Shown here: piece by piece, positions 11,911 through 23,352 of the stretch
How the letters are laid out: each line of letters begins with the position of its first letter
Numbering within the stretch: position 1 is the first letter of the stretch
DNA from: Prinsepia uniflora
Taxonomy: Eukaryota; Streptophyta; Magnoliopsida; Rosales; Rosaceae
Direction: 5' to 3'
Assembly: GCA_032719365.1 (NCBI GenBank)
Contig: CM064868.1
Coordinates: 4,184,001 to 4,248,000, forward strand
DNA: 64,000 nt
Notes under the pieces: generated by a model
The model's input: only the letters and a program-made list of their open reading frames with translations
What the model was told of the DNA's origin: nothing
The model's database searches: none
Translations under genes and position numbers: made by a program

Positions 11911-12290
11911 GACACGTCAACATGTCAAGCCACGTGGCCAACTAGAGGGTGACACGTGGCCAGGTGTCAGTCTAGTTAGAAGCTGATGTGGCAGGTCCAC
12001 GTTAGACTTGTCAGACCACGTGGACTAGTGAGAGGATGCCATATGGCAGGGTGTCAGGATCTGTCAGGTGACATGGCAGCTGACGTGGCAAGTCCACGTC
12101 AACATTGTTAGACCACGTGGACTAGTGGGGTGATGCCACATGGCAGTGTGTTAGAGAGGTGTCAAACCTGTTAGTGAAACGTAGCACCAATTAGGGTGTT
12201 CCACGTGGCAAGTTATCAGACTGTCAGATGTCAGAGTTGTCAGGCTGACGTTAGCAGGTGACATCAGTGTTGACTGACGTGACGTCAGCG
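11911..12290. promoter_or_regulatory. Cluster of ACGT-core (G-box/bZIP-type) sites in LTR U3
   Basis: About a dozen ACGT cores lie in roughly 380 bp, including several CCACGTGG or CACGTGGC palindromes, TGACGTGG and TGACGTCA. They are embedded in a degenerate repeat containing phrases such as gaccacgtggactagtg. The cluster lies upstream of the inferred leader of the forward LTR. ACGT cores are the known binding sites of plant bZIP factors; a function here is inferred. Confidence 0.55.
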
Positions 12291-12619
12291 TTGATCGTCG
12301 TGGATCAGACTTTGACCGGTGCATGGGCACAAATTTCGAGGTCAAATTGATCTTGTTTGAAAGGTTTCAACATTCTGAATCTAATGGTGGTGGTTTCAGG
12401 TGAGAACATTTGATGGGTCATTTGGAGGTTTTTAGCATTGGGAAGCGTGTTCGGGACACGTTGACTATTTCGAAAGTTTTGAGGGTTTATGATGTAGAAT
12501 TATATAGATGTTTAGTGACCTTTGAGTATGATTTGGACAGGTCCGGACGTCTCAAAGATTGTGGATTAGCCTCGAAGTGGTTTACAACGCGGATTGTTAA
12601 TGCGCAACACGGACGGTCT

Positions 12620-13808
12620 GTGAGTAGACTTTAATTTGTAAATGATGCATGCATAAATATTTTATATGTTTTATGAACATGATTTGAGATGCATTAATTG
12701 CATATACTTTAAATATGATTTGTGTTGATGATTTGGCATTTTCGTGGAAAATGTGACATTTCACGTAATTCGAGATTCTTATTTTTATATGATACTTGGG
12801 CTTAGGCCGAGTATTCTACGTGCATGTGATTTATGTGATTTGAGTGGTTTCACGGAGAGACGTGAAATTAAGGATTTGACTATTGGTTTTGAATGATTTC
12901 ACGGAGATGCATGAAATGTTATTTCGGGCTTGAGTCCCAGTTGATTTGTGGTTTGACTAAGATAATAGTCAAACGTGAGATTTCGGGCATGTGACCCTGT
13001 TATGGATTTATGAAATTGGATTTGATAGGATTCTAGAAATCCTGGATTTATGAAGTGTTTCTAGACACTGTTTTTAATGATGGTTTTTCGGAAAAGGATT
13101 TGATGAAACTGTATTCCAGGCATGAACCCTATTAAGATATTTTGAGATGATTTGAAATGTTTGTTAAATGTTTTCCACATGGCCATCCTCTATGATGTGA
13201 TGATTAGCCTCCGGAAGTCGACCATCCTATGTCATGTGTGATCCTAGAGAGGATGTGATGATAGCACGTCGACCATTATGTGTGATGTATGATCCTAGAG
13301 AGGATGTGATGATAGTCTCTGGACGTCGATCATCTTGTGTGATGATCTGGAGAGGTCACGAGTACACTGCCTGGAATTAAGTAGCTACGAGGGGAGGCTC
13401 GGGCTCAGGAGTGTCATAGATGGACATTACTCAGACGTGAGTTAGAACACCTAGACATCGAGCCACAGACTCCAGAGCCAGATGTATATTCAGATGTGTA
13501 ATCCCGAGTCGTACATGTAGCCCTGATATTGTGATAATTGATGATTTGATGGTAATAGACAGATGTTGGATATGAGAATGGGTCCCGAGGTTTTTGACTT
13601 ACTGATTTGTGTCCATATGGTTTTTAAACATGTGATGGTTTTTCGATGATTGCATCGATTTTCTTATATACGGCTTTATGATTATGGTTTTAAATTGGTA
13701 TGCATGCATGCTTTGTAAAATGAAGAGTATAAATGTTTATTTCATAAATTATTCTCCCACTGCTTATTTTGTCTACTGACAGATTTTAATATTTTTGATA
13801 CCCTTCAG
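12620..13808 (+). other. Putative LTR leader intron with compensatory change
   Basis: The donor-like tct|GTGAGTAGAC is at 12620-12629, the complementary box GTCTACTGAC is at 13771-13780, and the acceptor cccttcag|gttg ends at 13808. Relative to sister LTRs the G-to-A change in the left box is matched by C-to-T in the right box. One other position no longer pairs. Confidence 0.42.
13187..13350. repeat. Tandem repeat of about 65 bp, about 2.5 copies
   Basis: Repeated phrases gatcctagagaggatgtgat and cgtcgaccat/cgtcgatcat follow one another inside the forward LTR, in the stretch between its paired boxes. Confidence 0.7.
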
Positions 13809-13995
13809 GTTGATCACGGATGCGGGTTGTAGCAGAGAAAGAGACATCACATGCCATTACGGACTCCACAAGTCACTGCGCACTCTGGTAACCCTGAGCG
13901 GGTTACGGTTTTATCCCTGGTCAGGCACGTGGTGTTAGATGGGAGTAGGGCACATCCCACGATAATTCAGGGGGATTGGGATGGATGTTAGCAGT

Positions 13996-14013
13996 GTATA
14001 TATATATATATAT
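13996..14013. repeat. (TA)n microsatellite
   Basis: A pure TA run directly at the eroded right end of the forward LTR. Confidence 0.9.
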
Positions 14014-14049
14014 CTCACTCTCTTTCTATTTCCTCAATCTCTCTGTTTC

Positions 14050-14235
14050 TATTTCTCCCTATTTCTTATCGAAAAATATCGATTTTGATATCGAACTAAT
14101 TGGCATTGCCTGTTTTCAGTACTAATAGAGAAAAAGGCTAGTACCAGATTGATACCGACACTGGTTCTTTAGTGGGTTCAGTTTCGGTTTCGGAAAAATT
14201 ATCGAACCAATAAACATCTCTAATTAAAGAGATGA
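14050..14235. mobile_element. MITE-like fragment with CGGTA/TACCG words
   Basis: Contains tagtaccagattgataccg and tcagtttcggtttcgg, similar in vocabulary to the MITE at 42725-43432. It is heavily decayed with no definable ends. Confidence 0.4.
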
Positions 14236-14586
14236 CAATTGTTGCTTCCTCTCTCCGATTTTCTAAATTTAGAAATTTAGAACCTCCAAAATATCAAAAT
14301 TCTAAAATAGAGAGTGATATAGAGACTTATTTTCTGTAAAAATCCGTAAATTAGACAAAAGAAATGTGGTTTAGGAATTTTATTGGAGATTCTTTTAAAT
14401 TTTTATAATATATATTTTTTATCTTTACAAGTATTCGTCACTTTATACTTTAAAGTGAAAAAAACAAGTAGAACGTTTTTATGAAAAATTTAGGAATCAA
14501 GTTGACTAAAGAATTTGATGCCCTTGCATATTATTCTCTCATCACTCAACTTACGCGACAAAAAAAATAAAAGTAAAGACATGTTA

Positions 14587-14806
14587 GAGTATTTCTAATG
14601 AAATTCTTAAATTTAAGAATTTCAATAATTATAAAGTTATTTTAGCAAACTATTTTGAAAAATATTTACTCCAACATCCGAAAATGTCAAGTTTCTAAAG
14701 TAACGAGCGGAATAGAGAATCTGGTTGAAACTTTTTTTTTTTTTTAAATTCCTAAATTAGCTAAAATATATATTTTAGGGACTATGTTGAAAATGCTTTA
14801 ATTTGT
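14587..14806. mobile_element. Possible decayed MITE
   Basis: The left end agagtatttctaatgaaatt is roughly the reverse complement of the right end gactatgttgaaaatgcttt. This resembles the common plant MITE terminus built around GAGCATCTCCAA. The interior is AT-rich (aaattcctaaattagc). No clean target duplication was found. Confidence 0.35.
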
Positions 14807-14829
14807 AAGAGTATCGTCTACTTCCTCGC

Positions 14830-15525
14830 TTTCTCCTAGTATGGGCTGGACTCCACCAGAATCACCAGCCATAAAACTAAATTGTGATGCCTCTGGGAAG
14901 TTAGAGGACAAGATTGCTGGTATGGGTTTTTTTTCTCAGGGATCATGCTGGTGATTTTATTGCGACTGGTTGCTTAACAAAGGTCTCCCAATCTGCCTTG
15001 GTTGCTGAAGCCTAGGCCGTCCTTAATGGGTGTTTGTTAGCAAAGGATATTAATTGCAGGCGGGTTATCATCAAATTTGATAACCAAACTTTAATCAATT
15101 GCCTCAATGGTCTCAACGAAAGAGGGAAATGGGAACTATACCCAATCTTATCAAGAATTCGGGGCTATGCACCAATTTTACCTCTGTGAGATACTCTTAG
15201 ATCCCAAGATCCGCAAACAAAGCCGCTAATGGCTTAGCTATGCAAGCTGGACGAAGAATGTACATGCAAGTTTGGATCGACCGCCCTTCATCTTTCTTAG
15301 TGTCTGTTCTGAACAATGAAGGGCTTCTATGTCCCCCTAATTAGCCTATATCTTTTGACCTAAGGTAGTGGACGCTACTGTTTGTTTTTAGACGTCTACA
15401 CTCCTTTCAGTCTCTTTGTTTCTTTAGCATGTTTGTCTTGTTTTTAGTTCTGTTTGAGTGTTTGGCTTCTATTCATTTTTTATTTTGTGCCTTCAAAGAA
15501 AGTATTATTCAGATAAAAAAAAGAA
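14830..15525 (+). pseudogene. LINE 3' end with RNase H-like domain (RVT_3), dead
   Basis: Conceptual translation gives the plant LINE RNase H-like pattern: PPESPAIKLNCDAS, then GMG..., RDHAGDFIATGCL, an EA.AVLNGCLLAKD stretch and VIIKFDNQTLINCLN. The KLNCDAS Asp, the AEA Glu and the FDNQ Asp are the expected catalytic-type positions. A frameshift lies near the T run at 14930 and a stop (tag) follows the AEA motif. A T-rich 3' UTR follows and ends in an A-rich tail near 15517-15525, as in 5'-truncated plant LINEs. A standalone RNase H-domain pseudogene is an alternative. Confidence 0.7.
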
Positions 15526-15627
15526 GCTAAAAACATACTTAATCACATTGCAATCAATTTAATATTTGGATTAGAGTGTAGGAGGAATTATCGATATGCT
15601 ATGTATATTCTTAGAATTTTTACTTCA

Positions 15628-15775
15628 AATGCACCCTATTCTTAGACGAAAGTTCCACTTTGCAGCTCATTCTCATTATTGGTGTCAAGTACACCCTATT
15701 CTCATCGAGTTGGCGCAAATCGGTCTTTTTCCGTTAATACAGTCAAATGGACGTCCAAAATTTGACGTGGCGCTT
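15628..15775 (+). repeat. MULE left terminal inverted repeat
   Basis: Starts near aatgcaccctattcttag and ends around the phrase caaaatttgacgtgg. It matches the right terminus in inverted orientation at roughly four of five positions by eye. Confidence 0.8.
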
Positions 15776-16172
15776 ACCTAGCGCTGATATGGAAAAAGAG
15801 GATACAAGTCAACTAAGGGCATAATTGGAACTTTGATCAAACCCTAAATCCCCAAATTCATTCACACCCGATTATCCCCAAATTCTTCAATGAATCCCTA
15901 AATACCCAATCTCTTTCTCATTTCTCATCATCTTCGTCTTCGTTGCCAAATTCCTTCTTCGTCTTCGTCATCATCGTCGTTCTTCATTTGCGTACTTCAT
16001 CGTCTTGTCTTCTTCATTATCATTCTTCTTCGTCTCTTCAGTCGCACTTTAGTTCGTTAATCTTGCATTCTTCATCTTTATCTTCATTCTTGGTCTTCAT
16101 TCTTCAGTCTTCGTCTTGAACCTAGAATCATAAAAAAACCCAGCTGTAGCAAAAACCCAGCTGCATCAAAAG

Positions 16173-16814
16173 GATGAATAGCGTTGCAGCTAATATGAAC
16201 AGTGTTGAATCCAAAATGTGTTTCTGTGGAAAACCCTGCAAGGAGAGGACATCTTAGAACGATAGACATCCTGGAAGGCAATTCCAAGTTTGTCCAATAA
16301 TTGGGATAAGGGTCTGAGTGAGTGATTAATTTAAGGTTTTTTTGTTGATTTTGGTGATTAATTTAGGCCTGTTACATTGATTTGGTCTGAGTGAGTGAGT
16401 GTTGAATTTAGGGTCTTCTGTTTGAATTTTTAAATTAGGCTTATTACATTGATTGCTGGATGTAATTTAGACTTCTTACATTGGGCCTACATTGAATGTT
16501 GAATCTTGGTTGATTTCAGTTTATAAGATGTGTTATATTGATTGCAGGGAGGTAATTGTGGGTTCTGGGAATGGTATGATCCTGATAACTATCATAAATG
16601 CAAGTCAATTATACTGGGGTTATTGAGGAAGATTGGGATATTGGAAGAAGAACTTAAGAAGGCCAGAGTTAGGACAAGGAAGCTATGTGTAACTCTTATT
16701 GTATCATGGTTTGTGATTTATGTGATGAAGGCTTGCGTCATATGTAATTGTTTAATGCCCAACAAATCTAATTTTGTACTAGATTCTAGGTTGTTTGGTA
16801 GTGTGTTATTGTAA
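16173..16814 (+). pseudogene. GRF-type zinc-finger gene inside MULE, two exons, one nonsense codon
   Basis: Exon 1 (16173 to about 16310) reads MNSVAANMNSVESK, MCFCGKPCKERTS, stop, NDRHPGRQFQVCPIIG. Exon 2 follows the acceptor tgattgcag near 16549 and reads GGNCGFWEWYDPDNYHKCKS, then a Leu/Lys-rich coiled-coil stretch (LLRKIGILEEELKKARVR) and a hydrophobic segment, stopping at 16814. Cys spacing and the GRQF and GNCGFWEWYD signatures are those of plant GRF zinc fingers (zf-GRF), which bind nucleic acid. A TAG replaces the tryptophan usual after RTS. The exact donor (about 16304-16312) is uncertain. The gene lies in the terminal-repeat-proximal position and points toward the transposase. Confidence 0.75.
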
Positions 16815-17949
16815 CAAGACTTGTAACAAAGGCTATGTTGTAAGGCTTACTCATCTATTAACTTGCATCTAATGAAACTCTTTAAGTCATGTTTCCTGTT
16901 ACTTTTCTAAATTGAGTCCAAAAGTAATAAAGCTTACTCATCTATTAACTTACATCTAAATAGATTCCAAAGTAACAAAGCTACTGAATGCAAAATCAAG
17001 ATAGCTCGATTGTCTCCAAAAGAAGCATACATACATAAACTTCATTGTCTACATTAGGCCAATCTAATTGTACCTAAATTTAGAAGTAAGGCCAAACTGC
17101 ACAAAACATGGCCAAACTACACAAAAACGTGGCCAAAATACACAAGGCCATTGTTAGTAGACTAGTAGACAATCATCTATTTCTTCTTCTTTGTTGGGGA
17201 TTTAAACCTCATTCTCTTTGGTGGATAAACTTCAGTTAAGGGAGATATTGGTAGCATAGGTTGTGAGTGATTGTGTCGGGTTACCGGAAACTTTCCAAGT
17301 CCATTTGGGGTGTAGGCAGTTGGGACAAGATTGTACAAGGGCTAGAGCAGGGTCTGAAGTAGGGCTGGAGTAGGTTTTGTGATTCTTTACTGCTTGCTAG
17401 TTGAGGTAGCTTTTGCTTTCCACCTGTCTTTTGCCTCATTTATTTTCTTCCTCAGAGCCCCAGCCTTCTCTGTAATGGGCCCCTGTATGTCAAATGTTAA
17501 ATGAGATCGAGATAGTTGTGACCCTGAACTCATATTAAAGTTCCAGTTTACACCCTAAACCCATATTACAGTCACCCTAAACTCACCTTACAGTTCCAGT
17601 TTACACCCTACAGTTAATTTGAATTCCTACTTTAATTTCTAAATTCATCTTAAAGTGAAGGCAATAAAACTCAGATTACACCTTACAATTAAATTATTCC
17701 ATATTGCAAATCACCCTAAAAGCAAGCATTTCAAAATAATCATTTGTAGACAAATGTGAAAGCATCTTTCCACATTCCACATGTAAGAGCATCATTCAAA
17801 GGCACATGTGAAAACATCTTTCCACATTTCACATGTCAAAGTGGCATCTTTCTATATTTCACATGTGAAAGCATGGTTCCACATGTGAAAGCATCTCTCA
17901 TTTTTCACTAAGTATAACCTATATAACACTTCTGAAAGGATAAGATCAT
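16815..17949. other. MULE interior between the two convergent genes
   Basis: No coding sequence was recognised. It holds short direct repeats: ttactcatctattaact(t) twice (about 16848 and 16932) and a series of cacatgtgaaagcatc / tttccacattccacatg phrases between about 17755 and 17900. The latter are partly self-complementary around CACATGTG. Confidence 0.5.
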
Positions 17950-20219
17950 TACCTGTCACTTGTTAAGCCTATGGCCTAGTTCACCACAATTTTTGTACTT
18001 AAACTCAGCGTGGTACCGTTGAAGCTTGGTTGGATGTTGTGGTTTCTCACCAGCTGACTTTTTCCTAATTTTCCTTGGCCTGCCTAACTGTTTGTGGTAG
18101 GTTGGTGGCTTCAAAGCACGTAACCCAGTAGATGACCATTGATCTTGGCTTGTCATAGGCTCAATTATCCGATCATAGCAATTCAAGTAGGCATTTTTTC
18201 TGTAGAATTCGGGTACATATGTTTCTGCTTACGTATTCAACCTACTGAGTACTGAGAAGACATGTGGGCATGAGATTCCATTCAGATTTCATTCCCTACA
18301 TGAACATGTCCTTGCCTTCAAATCAGCCCTAAACTGCCTCCCAGCTTGGCGAGTCACTTCAAAGACTTTATTACCTGCATACCTTTGAATATACCACTGC
18401 CCGTCTTGCTTTTTCTTCTCTACAATTAGCTTTATCCTTGGCCCAAGATCTCCATTCCAATTAACAGCTGCCAACTTCCTTGGTTAGAACAACAACATCA
18501 TATAAGTTCTGATTTTCTCCAGCATAGTTATAATTGGCTTGTCCCTAGCAGAAAATATAGTCTTGTTGAATGCCTTGTTGAGATTGTTGGAAACAACTAA
18601 TTCACAGCCTCGATTAACCCCTTCTGTTTGTCAGTCATGTACAGGGGTCCTGTCCTGTTTTCAAGATTCAAGTCCACAACTAACAACCCAAGGAACCATT
18701 TCCTGGTAGAGTAGCTTTCTACCTCAACAATGGAATAGGCTTCTAGCAACATGTCGTTGTTAGCATCAACACCAATATAAGTCAAAATTTAGCCTGAGTA
18801 GGGTTTCGTGATGTGAGCACCATCCAATCCAATAAATGGCCTACATCCTTTCAGCCAACCCTCTTTGCAGGCACCTAAGCACACATAAAGCCTTTGGAAT
18901 CATGGCTCACCATCACCCTCAATCTCATATTTGATCTTCATTGTGCTGCCAATGTTTACTCTCATAAACTTTTCACAATAATCTCTCAACTTCCCATATT
19001 GGCTCATGTATGTCCCCTCCAAACTTTCAAAGGCCTCTTTCCTTACCTTATAGTAGGTTGTCTTACTCGACCTATAACCTGTTTCTTGATTGATCATTTC
19101 TTGGAATTCTCCAAGATCCCACTTCTTGCTTGTAAGGTGCCTCAGATATTTTGCCTTCATCCACATTGTATTAGCATGATAATTGGTAGTTCCCTCCCCA
19201 CAACTATGTTCTCCTTGTAAACTCTTTATTTGAAGGTAATTCCTCTAATTCACCCTAGAGGCATATACGAGGAAAGTACAACCTTCTGAAGTAGTTTTGG
19301 TACAAACAACTCTGATTTTATCTGAGTAGTTCTTCTTGAAAACAAGCACCCTCTTAGTATTCACTGAATATATTCTCACAGCCTCTCTGAAGATTGTTGC
19401 AGTAGCGAACTTCATTCCAAGGTGTAATTGAGGATTTTTCCCATCAGTTTCAGGGTTAAACTGGCTACCTCCAACTTTCCTTGGCCTTGATTTTTTCTAA
19501 GGAGGCTCATTTTCCCCACCATCTGATTCTGGTTCTAGATCAAATGAATCTAACCTTAGAGAGGTTGGACCATCATCTGCTTGCTCATTCTCACCACCAC
19601 CACTAGAAGGTGCACAATCAAAGGCAATATCAAGGTCTACATAAGTTGCAAACCGGTTGTCATCATCTTCTTCCGAAGTAACCTCCTGTGTTTGTTCATA
19701 ATCTTCATCAACAGCATACTCAGGATCACTGGTGGAATCATCATCACAATCTCTATCTTCACCCTCACTTGTACTTGAACTAACATAACCTTGATGTTCA
19801 AATCCCCTTCTTGCAGCAACAAGATTACCCCTACCCTTCACCAATTCAGCAATAGAAGCATCTCCTAACTCCACATGTTTTGGTAGTTTAATCTTATTAC
19901 CACCTCCAGATTTCAAATAAATAAGTACACATTGCCTTGTCTTTGCATAGTTGACACAAAGTTTGAATAAGTCTGCATCTGAGTACACTTTCATCAATTT
20001 ACCACTATCCAAGTCCACAGAAAATATAGATACAGTACTAGGGGTATAACCAAGCTCAGCCCCTAAGCTTTTTAGTTCCAATACCGATATAAAGTCAATT
20101 GTGAACCAATCAATGTAGACTAATTCACCTCCATTGTAGGACCAACTCAATTCTTCTATACAAAGTGTCCCACCATAATTAATCTTCATAGTGAATAAGT
20201 CTTCATCATCTGCATTCAA
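17950..20219 (-). pseudogene. MuDR-type MULE transposase, multiple nonsense codons
   Basis: Domains in order on the minus strand are as follows. A PB1-like N-terminus and acidic linker occupy 20219-19497 (240 codons open). A Mutator DNA-binding domain (RVVCTKTTSEGCTF ... GEHSCG) covers about 19480-19200. The transposase core has GLDGAH (about 18820), YIGVDANNDMLLEAYSIVEVES (about 18780-18710) and MTDKQKGLIEAV (about 18630), giving the first two acidic catalytic positions. NNLNKAFN follows (about 18580), where relatives usually have E in ESFN. A SWIM zinc finger CSCRE..SCPH lies at about 18300-18240, and a CCHC-like tail with CGELGH ends at about 17960. In-frame stops occur at 19497, about 19245, about 18788, 18597 and inside the SWIM finger. 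It cannot make active transposase. Confidence 0.85.
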
Positions 20220-20489
20220 GAATCACCCAATAAACAGCTAAGTGAAAAAGATCAAAGTCCATATCTAGCAGCAGGTTTCAATATGACAACAAGTTCCAAT
20301 ATAACAACAGGTTTCATTATGCACCCTGTTTTCCCTAAACCCTATTCCAGCCCCAAATGCTCTCTATTGGTGCACCTTGTCTCCATATTCCAGTGCCTAT
20401 TCCCAATTCCAGTGCAACCTACAATTCCAGTCCCAAGTACCAATTCTAGCCCCAATTCCCTAATACAAATCCATACTACAATTATCCTA

Positions 20490-20590
20490 TCATAATGCAA
20501 CATACAAGTGCCTACAATTCCATAATGCAACATACAAGTGCCTACAATTCCATAATGCAACATACAAGTGCCTACAATTCCAGTCCCAGT
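20490..20590. repeat. 30-bp tandem repeat, three copies
   Basis: Three perfect or near-perfect copies of a unit containing cataatgcaacatacaagtg and cctacaattc. It lies just upstream of the transposase reading frame. Confidence 0.95.
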
Positions 20591-20715
20591 TAACAACGTA
20601 CACTTCCATTCCCAATTCCAGTCCCCAAGTGCTTACAATTCCACAATAATTAGCAATATGGAATTCCACAATCATTAACAACATGCAATTCCACAGTCAG
20701 TAACAACATACAATT

Positions 20716-20768
20716 CCATACATACATACATACATACATATATACAATTCCATACATACATACATATA
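20716..20768. repeat. (CATA)n microsatellite
   Basis: Two runs of the tetranucleotide CATA separated by tatacaattc. Confidence 0.95.
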
Positions 20769-21139
20769 ATTCCAGTCTATACAAAAACCAATTGAAATCA
20801 AGCAAACAAAGTGCATATTCTTCTAACTGAAAATGAAGAAGCAATTACCCTAAATGGGTTGCTCAGCTCCTTCGGTTCGTCGAATCATCCTCGCAGCAAT
20901 CTTCAGACTTCTCAAACTAGTCCAATTTCGAGAGCAGGGCTACCAATTTCCCCAGCTTCTGAAATCCCCAAATCACGATTCTCCAAACCCTAGAATTCCC
21001 CAATTGTGGGAAATGGAATCCCCAATTTCCAGATTTCAAATTTACCTCGCGAGGGAGAAACTAGTTCGATTCCACATCGGCTTCACGTCGACTTCGTCTA
21101 TACTAGCGTCGACCACTTCCACGTTAACCTCTTCTATTC

Positions 21140-21293
21140 GACGTCCCTATTTTACCCCTGTTTTGGACGCCCATTTGAATGTATTAACGGAAAAAGACCG
21201 ATTTGCACCGATTCAGTGAGTATGGAGTGTACTTAACACCAATAATGAAAATGGGATACAAAGTGGAATTTTCGTCTAAAAATATGGTGCATT
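21140..21293 (-). repeat. MULE right terminal inverted repeat
   Basis: The reverse complement begins aatgcaccatatttttagac and tracks the left terminus over about 150 bp. It ends at 21293. Confidence 0.8.
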
Positions 21294-21302
21294 TATATTT
21301 CA

Positions 21303-21866
21303 ATTAATTTGACTACGCATAATTCATTTACAAGAACTTTCAAAATTGAATGGAAAAAAAAAATTATAAAAATACCCCAGCAGCCTTTCACTTCAACGAT
21401 TTTTAGTTGAAAGGGAATAAACGGATGGATAATCATCAAATTTCTGAACCTTAAAGTTCTAAGTTTTAACTTGGGTCTCAAAAGGAATTATGGAATCGAT
21501 TGCATGAACATTCAACTTGCTCGGCTAAGTTTAACTCGACGTTCAGGCGTTATTTCCCATTGCCATTAGAGGAAAAGTTTCACTGCACAAAAATACTTCG
21601 GAACTATTATTTCACATATGACCGATAAATGTCACTCTTCAAAATCGGCTATATTTTGTTCTAAATTAATTCAAATTGTTCAAAGAAAATTCAAACTCAA
21701 ATCAATAAACCTGTAAAACAGATTAAGAGAAAGTAAAACAGCATAATTATGAAGGAAAGATAAAACTAAATAGATGCGCAACGGAATAAATTAAAAAGCA
21801 TCCAAAACTGAAAACACATTACATGAAGAACAAAAAAATACCAACAACATCAGGGCCTGTAAAACT
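21303..21866. other. Intergenic spacer, nothing recognised
   Basis: AT-rich sequence between the MULE and the hAT-like element. I see no domain-bearing open frame, terminal repeat or RNA gene. Confidence 0.5.
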
Positions 21867-22794
21867 ACAACCAGCAGGGCCGGCCAATAGGGAGGGCGGG
21901 AGGGGCCTCGGTCCTGGGCCCAAAAATATTAAAGGGCCTAAAATTAAGTTTTTTTTTGTTATATTAAAAAAAATAGTAAGATTTATGATAATTTAGATGG
22001 AGGATACGAGTGAACAAGAAACGAAAGGAAAGTCTCCTTCAAAATTCCAAGAAGAAAATGCAGTGTTTTAATATTCTAATTCAATGTTCCAAAGTTAAAT
22101 ATCAATCTCAAATTCTCAATTGTTCTAAATTTTTAAATTTTTACAATCTCATTCAAACTCTCAAACCCTAACCTCAATTTCTCAACAATTTTCTTTTCCA
22201 GTCGAAGACATCTAGACATTTTCGCCTCCCCTTCTGAAAGCCCTATCCGAGATATTCCTAAATTACAAAGTTAAAATAAGTAATTTAATTTAATAGAATT
22301 CCTTTTATAGTTTCCCTAATTGAACACTTCCATTTGACAACTTTCCCTTATGGATGTTGTAGTTTTTTTACGACAGGAAGACCCCCTCATATAATCAAAG
22401 GATCAATGTTATGGGTCTAAACCACGAATCTAACATTACAAATGACATGTCAATTCTTACACTTTGTTAGAAATTAGAAATTATGCCTCTTTAGTTTTTT
22501 TTTTGTGCCTTTTGAATCTTTAATTACGTATTTTTCGCATTCTGATAGGTCCTCAAATAAGCATTATTTTGCATTATTTTATACCCTTTATACTTAGCTT
22601 TTAATATTAAAATAATAAATAAATAGATAAAATAATTTATTTTGTGTTATTTTTGTTTAAATAAATAAAGTTTGTAATTGGGTGCATTTTGGCGAAAGAA
22701 TCGTGTCAATCGGAATTTTAACGAAGAAATTATGGACGAATATCGGTACGAATTTTAAATAAGTGAATTAATTCTCTTTTAAAAAACTCTGCAG

Positions 22795-23200
22795 CCCAAA
22801 ATCCATTTACAAACCCAGCCCAGTCATTCACATCAGCCCAGTCCAAGATTAGCACATGGCCAGCCCGCCAGCAAGCCGCCAGCCCAGCCCGTGCGGCCCA
22901 GAAGCAGCCCGCAAACCCAGCGCATCAGCCCATCTTGTTTCAGCCCTGCAGAGAGCTTCGGAGCACGCCTACCGACTCCCCGTCCAGCACTTCGGCGCGC
23001 GCGTCCCGAGGAAGGCAGCCCAGTTCAGTTTCTGCCCGCCGAAGTTCTTCTCCTCCTTTCCAGCGCATGCCACCGTCATCCCTGCTCCAGCTCAGCGCAC
23101 TCTTGCCGGCCACTATTCCACTTTCCAGCTCCCTCTCACCGAATTTTGCCCCTTTCTTCAGTATTCTCTGCCAAAAATCCACCAGCAGCAATTTAATGGA
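22795..23200. other. GC-rich, AGCCCA-rich island in U3 of array LTR
   Basis: A sharp base-composition contrast with the surrounding AT-rich LTR, rich in agcccag and cagcccg words. It lies upstream of the TATA box. It contains a 158-codon Pro/Ser/Ala-rich open frame (22856-23332) with no recognisable domain, which I do not call a gene. Confidence 0.6.
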
Positions 23201-23352
23201 TTTTCTTGCTGTTTTTCAAGCTTTTCCTTTGTTTTTTTTAACATCTTTTCCCCACAAACACCACCCAATCTCATCATTTCACTTTTTAATATTTTTATTG
23301 TAACTTTTATTTGTTTTTGTTTATTTTTTTAGTGTAATTAGCTTTTCCCCCC

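Larger units (their letters stand above)
7921..13995 (+). mobile_element. Ty3/gypsy LTR, forward, eroded ends, split by solo LTR 2
   Basis: The left part (about 7921-8471) and right part (11544 to about 13995) together carry the landmarks of the other LTRs in sense order: U3 with a dense ACGT-core cluster (11911-12290), a donor-like box at 12620, RY motifs (about 12643 and 13702), the complementary box at 13771 and an acceptor at 13808. The right end is a degraded version of gggattgggatgggtcctgtca and runs into a TA repeat. The left terminus TGTAACGACCC is missing at the CT microsatellite. Net length without the nested solo LTR is about 3.0 kb. Confidence 0.75.
15628..21293. mobile_element. 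Mutator-like element (MULE), about 5.7 kb
   Basis: Termini of about 150 bp at 15628-15775 and 21140-21293 are imperfect inverted repeats. Both contain tagacgaaa(g/a)ttccactttg, tcattattggtgt(c/t)aagtac and aaatcggtctttttccg. The flanking 9-mers tttacttca (15619-15627) and tatatttca (21294-21302) match at 7 of 9 positions, consistent with an old 9-bp Mutator duplication. Two genes converge inside, a GRF-type zinc-finger gene (plus) and a MuDR-type transposase (minus). The layout recalls maize MuDR with its two convergent genes. Both genes carry stops, so the copy is not autonomous. Confidence 0.85.

Noticed and set aside
22856..23332. 158-codon open frame (MASPPASRQPSP...) present four times
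   Set aside because: It lies upstream of the LTR TATA box, is Pro/Ser/Ala-rich with no domain, and is conserved only because the LTRs are recent copies. Other frames across the same GC-rich block are also open.
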